From NCBI GenBank assembly GCA_016293975.1, contig JAEDCW010000001.1, positions 25,659-89,658 on the forward strand: a DNA stretch of 64,000 nucleotides, written 5' to 3'. Within the stretch, counting starts at the first letter, position 1. Every line of letters begins with the position of its first letter. This stretch comes from Clostridia bacterium. Its GTDB lineage: Bacteria > Bacillota > Clostridia > Christensenellales > CAG-138. This document shows, one piece after another, positions 15,745 through 25,190 of the stretch. Under the pieces are notes generated by a model that saw only the letters and a list, made by a program, of their open reading frames with translations, was not told the DNA's origin and did no database searches. A program made the position numbers and the translations under genes.

Positions 15745-17960
15745 GTGATTACAAGCTTACACCCGACAAGCCCATCGATATAGACGAAATACTCAAGGAC
15801 CTCAAGGATTACCGTCCCCGTCGCAGAGGTTGGACATGGCGCAAGCCCGTCGAGAATCTGCACATGGGTCCGTTTGAGTACCACGATTGTACAGAACCCC
15901 TCAAGAGCTCCGTGCCGCTTCCCCCCGCCCATTACTTCGACAATATCGACCCACAGCCCGGCCCCGTCATCACGACCGAGATAGCCTCGGGCAGATTTGA
16001 GGACGATATCAGAAGAATGCGCATGGCGGCACATCACGGCGCAGACCACATAATGGTAATAAGGACCGCAGGTCAGTCGCACTTTGACGGTCTTATCGAG
16101 GGTACTCCCCAAGGTATGGGCGGTGTTCCGATTACACGTAAGCAGGTTCGTGCTCAGCGTAAGGCACTCGACATGATAGAGGACGAAGTAGGTCGTCCCA
16201 TAAACTACCACAGCTACGTTTCAGGCGTTGCAGGCCCCGATATAGCCGTAATGTTTGCCGAAGAGGGCGTAAACGGCGTCCATCAGGACCCTCAGTACAA
16301 CGTAATTTACCGCAACATCAACATGGTGCGCTCATTCGTAGACGCCTGTGAGTCAAAGAAGCTCATAGCTTGGGCAAACATGGCTCAGATAGACGGTGCG
16401 CATAACGCTAACGCGACGGCGCGCGAAGCGTGGAAGGTAATGCCCGAACTTATGGTTCAGCACGCCATAAACGCGATATTCTCCGCGAGAGTAGGCGTAC
16501 CCAAGAAGAACATCTGCCTCTCGACCGTACCCCCCACAGCTACACCCGCTCCCTGTGTATACATGGACCTTCCCTATGCAGTAGCACTCCGCGAGCTGTT
16601 CCACGAGTACAGGATGCGCGCTCAGATGAACACCAAGTACATCGAGGCTTCAACGAGAGAAGCAACTGTCACTCATGTTCTCAACATGGTAATATCCAAG
16701 CTCACGAGCGCAGATATACAGTCGACAATCACCCCCGACGAGGGCAGAAATGTACCGTGGCACATTTACAATATAGAAGCTTGCGACACCGCAAAGCAGA
16801 CACTCGTAGGTCTCGACGGACTTATGGAGATGGTCGAACTTAAGAAGGACGGTTATCTCAGAGACAAGTCGAGAGAACTCAAGGAGCGTGCAGTGCTCTT
16901 CATGGAAGAGATGCTCGAGATGGGCGGCTACTTCAAGGCAGTTGAAGAAGGCTTCTTCGTCGATTCGGGTTGCTATCCCGAGAGAAACGGCGACGGCATA
17001 GTGAGAAAGATCGACGGCGGCATAGGCGCAGGTACAATATTCAAGCGCGAGCCCGACTACATGGCTCCCGTAACCGCTCACTACGGCTACAACAATGTCG
17101 CTCAGTACGGCGAGCAGTACATCGACAACCCCGCGGCGCTTATAGGCGGTTGTACGCTCGAATGCCCCGACAAGATAGTCTACATAGACGAGCTTGACGA
17201 GGAGGACAACGTAAACGTAAGAATGAGCGCTGCCTCAGACCACAAGCCCGGAAGCGACCTCATCCGTCCCGAGATGGAATGGCTCGCAGACGGTACGGTT
17301 ATGCTCACGATGTTCTTCCCGGCGAGCAAGCGCATTGCCGAGGCAGCGGCACTTGAAGTGGCTCACCGTATGAACCTTACAGAGTGTGAGGTCATAAACC
17401 GCGAGATAATGCATAACCAAGAGGGCACGAGGATCGAAGTCAAGGGTAAAGTACCGTTCTCCGTGAGAGTAAGCGACCTCGTAATACCCGAGGAGCCCGA
17501 AGTCATGAGCGACGACGAGATTCGCAGTGAGATGGAGCGCAAGCCCATGCGTGTTGTCTGCGGCACAGTCGGTCAGGACGAACACTCCGTAGGTCTGCGC
17601 GAGATAATCGACATAAAGCACGGCGGCATAGAGAAGTACGGCATCGAAGTACATTACCTCGGCACATCCGTCCCCCCGGAGAAGCTTGTCAACGCCGCAA
17701 TAGAGCTCAATGCCGACGCGATACTCGCTTCGACAATAATCAGCCACGACGACATACACTACAAGAACATCGAGAAGATCGATAGGCTTGCACGTGAGAT
17801 GGGCGTCCGCGATAAGCTGATGTTCTGCGCAGGCGGCACTCAGGTAACCCCGGAGCTTGCAAGGACACACGGCGCAGACGAGGGCTTCGGCAGGGGCACA
17901 AAGGGCGTACACGTTGCGACATTCCTCGTAAGACGCAGACGTGAGCTCGAAGAGAAATAA
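15741..17960 (+). CDS. oraE: D-ornithine 4,5-aminomutase, E (large) subunit, B12- and PLP-dependent
   Basis: 739 residues. It moves the 5-amino group of D-ornithine to C4, giving 2,4-diaminopentanoate, by adenosylcobalamin radical chemistry. An N-terminal TIM-barrel part (RTAGQSHFDGLIEGTPQG is its most recognisable stretch) is followed by a C-terminal Rossmann B12 domain from about 595. The cobalamin motif DxHxxG is QDEHSVGL, with His615 as lower ligand, and 11 residues on lies Lys626 (IKHGG), matching the spacing of the His618/Lys629 pair I recall from the C. sticklandii enzyme, where that lysine holds PLP. Both key residues are present, so it should be active. Confidence 0.95.
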   Translation: MSDYKLTPDKPIDIDEILKDLKDYRPRRRGWTWRKPVENLHMGPFEYHDCTEPLKSSVPLPPAHYFDNIDPQPGPVITTEIASGRFEDDIRRMRMAAHHGADHIMVIRTAGQSHFDGLIEGTPQGMGGVPITRKQVRAQRKALDMIEDEVGRPINYHSYVSGVAGPDIAVMFAEEGVNGVHQDPQYNVIYRNINMVRSFVDACESKKLIAWANMAQIDGAHNANATAREAWKVMPELMVQHAINAIFSARVGVPKKNICLSTVPPTATPAPCVYMDLPYAVALRELFHEYRMRAQMNTKYIEASTREATVTHVLNMVISKLTSADIQSTITPDEGRNVPWHIYNIEACDTAKQTLVGLDGLMEMVELKKDGYLRDKSRELKERAVLFMEEMLEMGGYFKAVEEGFFVDSGCYPERNGDGIVRKIDGGIGAGTIFKREPDYMAPVTAHYGYNNVAQYGEQYIDNPAALIGGCTLECPDKIVYIDELDEEDNVNVRMSAASDHKPGSDLIRPEMEWLADGTVMLTMFFPASKRIAEAAALEVAHRMNLTECEVINREIMHNQEGTRIEVKGKVPFSVRVSDLVIPEEPEVMSDDEIRSEMERKPMRVVCGTVGQDEHSVGLREIIDIKHGGIEKYGIEVHYLGTSVPPEKLVNAAIELNADAILASTIISHDDIHYKNIEKIDRLAREMGVRDKLMFCAGGTQVTPELARTHGADEGFGRGTKGVHVATFLVRRRRELEEK

Positions 17961-17970
17961 TCAACCGACT

Positions 17971-17998
17971 CAGGGGGCAAACAACCCCCTGTTCTTTT
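17971..17998 (+). terminator. terminator-like hairpin inside the ornithine operon
   Basis: CAGGGGG, 7-base loop, CCCCCTG, then TTCTTTT, between oraE and the glmL-like gene. A perfect 7-bp GC-rich stem with a U-rich tail should end part of the transcription. The next ATG is 4 bases after it and has no ribosome site of its own. Confidence 0.7.
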
Positions 17999-18001
17999 GA
18001 T

Positions 18002-19360
18002 ATGACAGTAGATATTCTTGTAGCGGAAATAGGTTCGACGACTACTCTCGTCAATGCTTTCTCGGGCATAGGCTCTTCCTCCCCCCGCTTTTGGGGTCAG
18101 GGGCAGGCGCCTACGTCCGTGCTTGTCGGCGATGTGACGATAGGTCTTTCGGGCGCAATCCGCGACCTTTCACAAAAACTCGGAGAAGAAATCAGTTATT
18201 CGGAGATGTTTGCGACGTCGAGTGCGGCAGGCGGACTTCGCATGAGCGTTCACGGACTCGTGTACGACATGACTGTCCGCGCAGCTCAGGCGGCGGCGCT
18301 CGGCGCAGGTGCGATAGTCCGAAACACGACGGCGGGAAAGCTGTCCGGCTATGACATCGAGGACCTTGTGCATGAAAACCCGAATCTCATAATGCTTGCA
18401 GGGGGCACGGATTACGGCGAGAAGGCGACTGCCGTATTCAATGCGCGTGCAATCGCCGAATCGGGTCTCAAGACGCCCGTTATCTACGCTGGCAACATCC
18501 AATGCAGGCGCGAGATTGCAGACATATTTAAACAAGCCGGCATACCCTTCTACATGACAGAAAACGTCTACCCGAAGCTCGATATGATTAACATCGAGCC
18601 TGCGAGGAAGATAATACACGCGGCGTTTGAAGAGCATATTGTCAAGGCTCCCAATATGGAGCATATCCGCGACATGGTGCAGGGCAATATAATCCCCACT
18701 CCGGGCGCCGTAATGGAGGCTTCTCAGCTTCTTTATGCCGAAATAGGCGATCTCGTTGTCGTGGATATAGGCGGCGCTACGACCGACGTGCATTCGGTGA
18801 CTCCCGGCTCCGATGAAATCGCGTCTATACAGACATCCCCCGAGCCTATGGCAAAGCGCACCGTCGAGGGCGACCTCGGTTTGTATGTAAACGCCCATAA
18901 CCTCGTTGAGATGATAGGGCGGGACAAGCTCACAAACGAACTCGGTATAGACGTGGATGTCTGCATGGCTAACTATAAGCCCATACCTAAGACGTCCGAG
19001 CAAGTTAGACTCACATCGAGGCTTTGCGTTGAAGCCGGCATAACCGCGATATCGAGACATGCGGGTGCGCTGAGGCACATCTATTCCCCTCAGGGCAGGC
19101 AGACTATCGCAGAGGGCAAGGACCTTACCAAAATCAGCTATATCGTCGGTACGGGCGGAGCGCTCACAAGGCTTCCCGAAAGAGAGCGCTTGCTCAGGCA
19201 AATAGCCGACTGCAACAAGCACGGCATGATGCTATTCCCCAAACCGGGCGAGCTTAAGCTCCTGTTTGACGACGATTACACAATGGCTTCCCTTGGGGTG
19301 TTGGGCAAACGCTTCCCCGAGGACGCCGTAAACCTCATGAGGCAGAGCCTCAAAATATGA
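18002..19360 (+). CDS. GlmL/MutL-family ATPase, likely ornithine aminomutase reactivating factor
   Basis: 452 residues. ASKHA-fold ATPase: phosphate-1 motif VDILVAEIGSTTTLVNAF, phosphate-2 LVVVDIGGATTDVHSV, and GGTDYGEKATAVFNARAI and YIVGTGGALTRLP as in MutL/GlmL. These proteins are coded beside B12 mutases (glutamate, ornithine, lysine) and are thought to release damaged cobalamin or exchange it, though direct proof is thin. The ATG has no Shine-Dalgarno and follows a terminator-like hairpin, so it is probably made at a lower level than the mutase. Its stop overlaps the TGA/ATG before orr. Confidence 0.9.
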   Translation: MTVDILVAEIGSTTTLVNAFSGIGSSSPRFWGQGQAPTSVLVGDVTIGLSGAIRDLSQKLGEEISYSEMFATSSAAGGLRMSVHGLVYDMTVRAAQAAALGAGAIVRNTTAGKLSGYDIEDLVHENPNLIMLAGGTDYGEKATAVFNARAIAESGLKTPVIYAGNIQCRREIADIFKQAGIPFYMTENVYPKLDMINIEPARKIIHAAFEEHIVKAPNMEHIRDMVQGNIIPTPGAVMEASQLLYAEIGDLVVVDIGGATTDVHSVTPGSDEIASIQTSPEPMAKRTVEGDLGLYVNAHNLVEMIGRDKLTNELGIDVDVCMANYKPIPKTSEQVRLTSRLCVEAGITAISRHAGALRHIYSPQGRQTIAEGKDLTKISYIVGTGGALTRLPERERLLRQIADCNKHGMMLFPKPGELKLLFDDDYTMASLGVLGKRFPEDAVNLMRQSLKI

Positions 19361-19371
19361 CGGGAGGACGT

Positions 19372-20451
19372 ATGTACCCAAGAGTAGTTATTAATCTCGA
19401 TGCGCTCAAAGCCAATCTCGACAAGCTCAATGAGCTGTGCCACTCCCAGTCGCTCACCACGGCGATAGTCACAAAGGTATTCTGTGCGGACGAAAAAATA
19501 ACCGAGCTCATCGAAAACAGCGATGCGGATATGTTCGCGGATTCGAGGCTTGAAAACTTGGAAGCGATACACACCTCAAAGCCTAAGTTGCTGCTCCGAA
19601 TCGGTATGCGATCCGAGGCAGAGAGGATTGTACAAAGCTGCGACATTAGCATGCAGTCCGAGCTTTCCACGGTGTTTGAATTAAACCAAGCCGCAAAGAA
19701 ATTGGGCAAAATGCATAAATGTGTGCTTATGATAGACTTGGGCGACTTGCGCGAGGGCATTTTCTTTAAGAATCGCGACGAGATAATCGAAACCGCAAGG
19801 CAAATACACGCCTGCTCGAATATCGAGCTGTTCGGAATAGGCACAAACCTCACCTGTTACGGCGGAATACTTCCCGACAATGAAAACCTAGGAGTTTTGT
19901 CTGAATTAGCAGATAGCATATCGAATACACTCGGCATAAAGCTGTCGATGGTATCGGGCGGAAACAGCAGCACTATGACAATGCTCAGTGAAAAGCGCGT
20001 ACCTGCGGGCATTACAAATCTGCGTCTCGGCGAATCGTTTGTGCTCGGCAACGACACGTCCACCGGAGACCCCATGGAGGGCTTTGCCACGGATTCATTC
20101 ATACTCGAGGCGGAGATAGTCGAACTCAAACGCAAGCCGAGCAAGCCCATAGGCAAGTGCGGTCCCAACGCGTTCGGCGAGTATCCCGTATTCGAAGACA
20201 AGGGCGAGATGGTGCGCGCCATTTGCGCAGTGGGCAGACAAGACACCGACCCTGATTCACTCACACCCGTTGATGATAATATATCTATCGTGGGCAGCAG
20301 TTCAGACCATTTAATTGTTGACTTAACACAAGCTCACAGATACAATGTAGGCGATGTAATCCGCTTTACGCCCGGTTATGGAGCATTGCTCAGAATGTTT
20401 ACCAGCCGATATGTGAAGCGCGTATATACAAGTAACCAAAACAAAAAATAA
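19372..20451 (+). CDS. orr: ornithine racemase, PLP-dependent
   Basis: 359 residues from the ATG with GGGAGG 5 bases upstream; an ATG 15 bases earlier overlaps the previous stop but lacks a site. Alanine racemase N-terminal-type barrel: VVINLDALKANLDKL, then PLP lysine Lys35 in AIVTKVFCAD. VSGGNSSTM and ITNLRLGESFVLGND are phosphate-loop and family segments. It converts L-ornithine to the D-isomer used by OraSE. Not the housekeeping alanine racemase, which is the separate gene at 21532. Confidence 0.92.
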   Translation: MYPRVVINLDALKANLDKLNELCHSQSLTTAIVTKVFCADEKITELIENSDADMFADSRLENLEAIHTSKPKLLLRIGMRSEAERIVQSCDISMQSELSTVFELNQAAKKLGKMHKCVLMIDLGDLREGIFFKNRDEIIETARQIHACSNIELFGIGTNLTCYGGILPDNENLGVLSELADSISNTLGIKLSMVSGGNSSTMTMLSEKRVPAGITNLRLGESFVLGNDTSTGDPMEGFATDSFILEAEIVELKRKPSKPIGKCGPNAFGEYPVFEDKGEMVRAICAVGRQDTDPDSLTPVDDNISIVGSSSDHLIVDLTQAHRYNVGDVIRFTPGYGALLRMFTSRYVKRVYTSNQNKK

Positions 20452-20476
20452 AACAAACACTTAAGGAGTACCGCTT

Positions 20477-21466
20477 ATGCCAGTAAATCTCAAGGGTCGT
20501 CATCTCCTGACACTCAAGGACTTCACACCTGAAGAAATTCGTTACATGCTCGACCTCGCACACGAGCTCAAGACCAAGAAGCGTCTTGGCATCCGCAATA
20601 AGATGCTCGAGGGTAAGAACATAGTACTGCTCTTCGACAAGACGTCGACACGCACCCGCTGCGCTTTCGAGGTTGCCGCATTTGATGAAGGTGCACAGGT
20701 AACATTCCTTTCAAACAGCCAGATGGGTAAAAAGGAGTCTCTCGAGGACACCGCAAAGGTGCTCGGCCGCTTCTATGACGGCATTGAGTATCGCGGCTTC
20801 AAGCAGGAAGTTGTAGAGCTTCTGGCAAAGCACGCAGGCGTACCCGTATGGAATGGCCTCACCGATATGTATCACCCCACACAGATACTTGCCGACTTCA
20901 TGACGATTGAAGAGCACGTACATAAGCCCATTAACAAGGTCAAGCTCGTGTATGTCGGTGACGCAAGAAACAACATGGGTAACTCACTTATGATCGGTGC
21001 CGCAAAGATGGGCATGACATTCGTAGGTATCGCACCCAAGTCGCTCTTCCCCGACCCCGCACTCGTAGCAGAGATGCAGGAAGTCGCAAAGGAGACAGGC
21101 GCAAGCATCAGCTTCTCAGAAGATATCGCAGCAGTTGAAAGCGCAGACGCCATCTACACAGACGTCTGGGTATCCATGGGCGAAGAGGCTCAGTTTGAAG
21201 AGCGTATCCGCCTGCTTACGCCCTACCGCGTAACAATGGATATGATGAAGATGACACACAACGATAACGTCATTTTCCTGCACTGCCTCCCCTCATTCCA
21301 CGACCTCGAGACATCGGTCGGCCGTGACATCTACGAGAAGTTCGGCATCACAGAGATGGAAGTAACTGACGAGGTATTCCGCTCCAAGTACTCAAAGGTG
21401 TTTGACGAAGCAGAGAACCGCATGCATACGATAAAGGCCGTCATGGTAGCTACCATAGGCCGCTAA
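20477..21466 (+). CDS. ornithine carbamoyltransferase
   Basis: 329 residues. Motifs: carbamoyl-phosphate site STRTR at 57-61, [13 protein letters not shown], the ornithine-loop region VWVSMGEE and HCLPSFHD. It interconverts ornithine plus carbamoyl phosphate with citrulline plus phosphate. Placed just after the ornithine operon with AAGGAG 10 bases before the ATG, it probably acts catabolically here (arcB role), producing ornithine and carbamoyl phosphate from arginine-derived citrulline. No arginine deiminase or carbamate kinase gene is in the window, so the biosynthetic argF role cannot be excluded. Confidence 0.93.
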   Translation: MPVNLKGRHLLTLKDFTPEEIRYMLDLAHELKTKKRLGIRNKMLEGKNIVLLFDKTSTRTRCAFEVAAFDEGAQVTFLSNSQMGKKESLEDTAKVLGRFYDGIEYRGFKQEVVELLAKHAGVPVWNGLTDMYHPTQILADFMTIEEHVHKPINKVKLVYVGDARNNMGNSLMIGAAKMGMTFVGIAPKSLFPDPALVAEMQEVAKETGASISFSEDIAAVESADAIYTDVWVSMGEEAQFEERIRLLTPYRVTMDMMKMTHNDNVIFLHCLPSFHDLETSVGRDIYEKFGITEMEVTDEVFRSKYSKVFDEAENRMHTIKAVMVATIGR

Positions 21467-21486
21467 GTTTTCAGAAAAGAATCATC

Positions 21487-21521
21487 GGCTCCGCGCTCAC
21501 TAAAAACGTGCGGAGCCTTTT
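21487..21521 (+). terminator. terminator after ornithine carbamoyltransferase
   Basis: GGCTCCGC and GCGGAGCC arms with a 15-base loop and TTTT. The ribosome site of alr (CGGAGG) begins right after the T-run, so any read-through feeds alr. Confidence 0.85.
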
Positions 21522-21531
21522 CGGAGGAAAA

Positions 21532-22662
21532 ATGCGTCAGGTGGATGACAATGCCCGAACTTGGGCGGAAATAGACTTATCTGCACTCAAGCACAACCTT
21601 GACATTGCAAGGAATACGGGTAAGCGCGTCATGTGCGTCATAAAGGCGAACGCCTATGGACACGGCGCGATAAAATGCGGTCTGTTCCTGGAAAAAAACG
21701 GTGCGGACGCTTTCGCAGTAGCGTGTCTCAGCGCGGCAATAGATTTGAGGGAAGCGGGAATAACTCTCCCGATACTGGTTTTGGGTAACACCCCTGCCTC
21801 ATATGCCGATTTGCTAGCACACTACAGAATCACACAGACACTCACTGATTTTGACTACGCATGCGGGCTCTCAAGTGAGGCGGTGCGCCAAAATATAGTG
21901 GTAGAGTCGCATATTAAAATAGATACCGGCATGAGCAGAAGCGGGATACTCGCGCAGAATGCGGCAGAAATCGCCTCTGCAGTCAAATACGCCGAAGAGA
22001 TGTGCAATTTGCCCGGGCTGAATGTGACGGGCATGTACACGCACCTCTGCGTCGCAGATACGCCGTCGGAGATTGAATTTACAAAAGCCCAGACCGATAG
22101 CTTTCTCGCAGTCAGAGAAGGTCTGCGTTCGCGCGGCATCGATAATCTCACATGCCACATAGGCAACAGCGCCGCCATTATGAACAACAACACGGAGCTT
22201 TGCGACATGGTGCGCGAGGGGATAATGCTCTACGGATTGTATCCTGACAGTATGCACAGAGAAAGTGGAGACCTAAGACCCGCAATGACATTAAAATCAA
22301 AGGTCGTGCAGCTCAAGACTGTGCCTGCAGGTGCGACTGTGGGCTATGGCAGGACGTTTGCAGCAGAGCGCGATACAAAAGTCGCAATAGTTGCCGCAGG
22401 GTACGCCGACGGGTATCCGAGAAGGCTTTCGAATCAGGCGTATGTACTGATAAACGGCAAGCGCTATGCGCAAATCGGCAGAGTCTGCATGGATGTTATT
22501 ATGGTCGATGTGACGGACTCAGACGTTGCTTTGGGCGATGAAGTCGTGCTTTTCGGTGGCAGTGGAATGAGCATTGAGGAAGTTGCCCAAATTGTGGGAA
22601 CGATAAATTACGAGATAGCTTCCCTTGTCACGCCCAGAGCCACAAAGGTATACAAATACTAG
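21532..22662 (+). CDS. alr: alanine racemase
   Basis: 376 residues from the ATG with CGGAGG 6 bases upstream. PLP lysine Lys38 in MCVIKANAYGHG; GMSRSGI; HIGNSAA; the catalytic-Tyr region VGYGRTF; and GRVCMDVIMVDVT in the C-terminal beta domain. It supplies D-alanine for peptidoglycan. No own promoter is clear, so it may rely on read-through of the terminator before it. Confidence 0.95.
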   Translation: MRQVDDNARTWAEIDLSALKHNLDIARNTGKRVMCVIKANAYGHGAIKCGLFLEKNGADAFAVACLSAAIDLREAGITLPILVLGNTPASYADLLAHYRITQTLTDFDYACGLSSEAVRQNIVVESHIKIDTGMSRSGILAQNAAEIASAVKYAEEMCNLPGLNVTGMYTHLCVADTPSEIEFTKAQTDSFLAVREGLRSRGIDNLTCHIGNSAAIMNNNTELCDMVREGIMLYGLYPDSMHRESGDLRPAMTLKSKVVQLKTVPAGATVGYGRTFAAERDTKVAIVAAGYADGYPRRLSNQAYVLINGKRYAQIGRVCMDVIMVDVTDSDVALGDEVVLFGGSGMSIEEVAQIVGTINYEIASLVTPRATKVYKY

Positions 22663-22677
22663 CGCCAATATAAACTA

Positions 22678-22700
22678 AGTCCGCATTTGTGGGCTTTTTT
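22678..22700 (+). terminator. terminator after alr
   Basis: AGTCCGC, ATTT loop, GTGGGCT then TTTTTT (stem contains two G-T pairs). Confidence 0.75.
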
Positions 22701-22736
22701 AATTGTGACAATGTTGCAACAACTTATGTTTTTGCG

Positions 22737-22764
22737 TTCAATGCGGCTCCAAATGCATTATAAT
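22737..22764 (+). promoter_or_regulatory. promoter of the GH13 gene
   Basis: TTCAAT, 16-base spacer, TATAAT, about 17 bases before the ATG. A 10-base palindrome TGTTGCAACA lies just upstream at 22712-22721 and could be an operator, but that is only a guess. Confidence 0.55.
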
Positions 22765-22781
22765 ACCGCAGAGAGGTTAAT

Positions 22782-24731
22782 ATGCAGACAGCATACCACA
22801 ATTCGAGACAAAGTAAATACCGCGCCCCTTTCGGTGCAGTAAAAACGAGCGACAAGTTCAGGCTGTCGCTTTCGGTTTCGGATGAACTGAACTCGCAGCT
22901 CACATCGGTCAAGCTGAGAATTTGGATATATGACAGTGAAAGACTTATAGACCCCATTGCCGTTACGCAAGACGGCGACGGTATGCTGTACAGCTTTGAG
23001 CTCACCGCTCCGGAAGAGCCACTGCTCATATGGTATTGCTTTATACTGAAAACTCCGTCGCGCACACTGTACTACGGCGGCGACAGCGGAGAGGGAAGCC
23101 TTACCGATTACTTTCCGCCGTGCTTCCGTATAACAGTTTACAGCTGGGCGTACACCACTCCCGATTGGTTCAAGAAGGGAATAATCTACCAGATATTCCC
23201 CGACAGGTTTTATAAAAGCGGATACGATACCGTAAAAGCCGGCGCTAATTACCACGCGTCGCTCGGCAGACCTGTCGTAGTGCATGAGAGTTGGAGCGAA
23301 AAGCCGCTGTACAGACCACTGCCCGGCGAGGTTTACTACAACCCCTGCGATTTTTTTGGAGGCAACTTGCAGGGCATACGTGAAAGGCTCCCCATGCTTG
23401 CGGATTTGGGTGTAAACTGCATATACCTAAACCCTGTAGTCGAATCCCCGAGCAACCACAGATACAATGCCTCCGACTATATGCGCATCGACCCCTTTTT
23501 GGGAGACGACAATGCGCTCCGTGAGCTTGCAGGCGATGCACGCAAATACGGCATACGCATAATGCTTGACGGCGTTTTCTCTCACACGGGTGACGACAGC
23601 GTATACTTCAACAAGCGAGGTACATATCCTTCATTGGGGGCGTATCAGTCGCAGGACTCGCCGTATTACAGTTGGTACGATTTCGAGGCCTTCCCCGACA
23701 AATATAAGTGCTGGTGGGGCTTTGAAACGCTTCCCGAGACAAACGAGCTCGATAGCGATTATTCGGAATTCGTGCTTTCGGTATTGGATCACTACGCATC
23801 ATTGGGAATCTACTCATGGCGGCTTGATGTCGCAGATGAGCTCCCCGACGAGTTTATAAAAAAGCTACGCAGGCGCATAAAGCAAAATGATCCCGACGGC
23901 ATACTCTTGGGAGAAGTCTGGGAGGACGCGATCACAAAGCGCGACGGCTTCGGAAACTGGCGCGGTTATGCCCACGGAGACGAGCTCGACAGCTGTATGG
24001 GCTATCCGTTTCGTCAGGCGGTCGTAGACTACCTCACGGGTGTATGTGACGCAAGAGGGCTTCTCGAAAGGCTCGGCGCCATTTGTGAGAGCTATCCCGA
24101 ACCATTCCTTATGGCGCAGATGAATCTGCTGAGTTCGCATGACACTCAGAGAATACTTTCCGTGCTCGGTGGCTGTCCTCACAGGGATGCTTTGACGCGG
24201 GATGAGCAGGCGGAGTTTACACTGCCGGACGATGCTGTGAAGCTCGCAAAACGCCGTTTCGTGCTTGCAACTATAATACAGATGACATTTGTAGGCGTCC
24301 CGAGCCTGTATTACGGCGACGAAGCGGGAATGTGCGGACTTGCGGATCCGTTCTGCAGGGGAACATACCCGTGGGGAAAAGAGGATACGCAACTCTATGA
24401 GAGCATCAGGCGTCTCACGCGCGCAAGGTGCGAAAATACTTCGCTGATGTTCGGAGGCATCACAATGTGTGCGTTGAGTGAAAGCGTAATCGCGATTCGC
24501 AGAGCCTGGGGCGATTCACAGGCGATTGCCGTAGTAAACGGACGAGACTGTGAAGCAAATATTTCACTTTGCGCTTCCGATTTCAATGAGCTTGCCGGAG
24601 CAGACGATTGCTGTATCGCCGGATGCTATGAGGACGTGCTGACAGACGGCACGTTCGATGCAAATAACGGTGTGTTAAATTTGACGCTTTCCCCGTATGA
24701 GGGCGCGCTTTTGATAAAAAGGAGAAAATAA
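22782..24731 (+). CDS. GH13 alpha-glucanase (neopullulanase/cyclomaltodextrinase type), cytoplasmic
   Basis: 649 residues, no signal peptide. An N-terminal beta domain (about 1-120, SVKLRIWIYDSERL) is like CBM34. The GH13 barrel begins at GIIYQIFPDRFYK. Catalytic residues: nucleophile Asp349 (YSWRLDVAD), acid/base Glu378 (LLGEVW), transition-state Asp454 (SSHDTQR), with DGVFSHTGDD as region I. The domain order fits neopullulanase, maltogenic amylase or cyclomaltodextrinase, which cut short malto-oligosaccharides inside the cell. Exact substrate cannot be read. It overlaps the next gene by one base. Confidence 0.9.
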   Translation: MQTAYHNSRQSKYRAPFGAVKTSDKFRLSLSVSDELNSQLTSVKLRIWIYDSERLIDPIAVTQDGDGMLYSFELTAPEEPLLIWYCFILKTPSRTLYYGGDSGEGSLTDYFPPCFRITVYSWAYTTPDWFKKGIIYQIFPDRFYKSGYDTVKAGANYHASLGRPVVVHESWSEKPLYRPLPGEVYYNPCDFFGGNLQGIRERLPMLADLGVNCIYLNPVVESPSNHRYNASDYMRIDPFLGDDNALRELAGDARKYGIRIMLDGVFSHTGDDSVYFNKRGTYPSLGAYQSQDSPYYSWYDFEAFPDKYKCWWGFETLPETNELDSDYSEFVLSVLDHYASLGIYSWRLDVADELPDEFIKKLRRRIKQNDPDGILLGEVWEDAITKRDGFGNWRGYAHGDELDSCMGYPFRQAVVDYLTGVCDARGLLERLGAICESYPEPFLMAQMNLLSSHDTQRILSVLGGCPHRDALTRDEQAEFTLPDDAVKLAKRRFVLATIIQMTFVGVPSLYYGDEAGMCGLADPFCRGTYPWGKEDTQLYESIRRLTRARCENTSLMFGGITMCALSESVIAIRRAWGDSQAIAVVNGRDCEANISLCASDFNELAGADDCCIAGCYEDVLTDGTFDANNGVLNLTLSPYEGALLIKRRK

Positions 24732-25123
24732 TGAGAGGGTCTTACGGTTTAGACAAACTTAACTGGGCAATGCTAATTACCGGTGGCGTGTTCACGATTC
24801 TCGCGCTCGTGTTTGCGAGTTCGGCAAATCCCGTGCTTTACTGGGTTTTCTTCGGTATTTCCTGCGTGTTTCTGGTGTTGGTCTGTCTGCGTATGTTTTC
24901 AAAGAATAAGGCGAAGAGGGCTCAGGAGACGAGGAGCTTTGAGGCATTCTTCGCAAAGCTCAAAAAGACGCTTATACCAAGCGCCGCAACTATCGAGGAG
25001 CACAAAAACTATCGGTTTTTTGCCTGTCCGCAGTGCTTGCAAAGACTCAGAGTGCCGCGCGGCAAGGGCAAAATACGAATCACTTGCGTAAGATGCGGGC
25101 ATAAGTTTGTCAAGCGCACATAA
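24731..25123 (+). CDS. two-TM membrane protein with C-terminal zinc ribbon
   Basis: 130 residues. Two hydrophobic helices near the N terminus (about 12-30 and 36-52), a basic cytoplasmic stretch, then a zinc ribbon FACPQCLQRLRVPRGKGK and CVRCGHKFVKR (two CxxC pairs). Similar small zinc-ribbon membrane proteins are common in Clostridia with no assigned function. It overlaps the GH13 stop by one base, so the two are co-transcribed, but no functional link is evident. Confidence 0.85.
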   Translation: MRGSYGLDKLNWAMLITGGVFTILALVFASSANPVLYWVFFGISCVFLVLVCLRMFSKNKAKRAQETRSFEAFFAKLKKTLIPSAATIEEHKNYRFFACPQCLQRLRVPRGKGKIRITCVRCGHKFVKRT

Positions 25124-25128
25124 TCCAC

Positions 25129-25156
25129 TTGACAGAGTTCGATTTGGCATTAAAAT
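25129..25156 (+). promoter_or_regulatory. promoter of the DUF1858/queT pair
   Basis: Perfect TTGACA, 16-base spacer, TAAAAT, about 35 bases before the ATG at 25191. Confidence 0.65.
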
Positions 25157-25190
25157 ATAATTGCTATAGGTATTATTGACGGAGGTTATT

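Noticed and set aside
18170..19222. A 350-codon open frame on the minus strand, opposite the glmL-like gene
   Set aside because: It is exactly antisense to a well-supported ATPase gene, has no ribosome site or family resemblance, and reflects the codon bias of the real frame.
22712..22721. TGTTGCAACA palindrome upstream of the GH13 gene as a LacI-type operator
   Set aside because: Only 10 bases, no repeat elsewhere in the region and no regulator gene nearby, so chance cannot be excluded.
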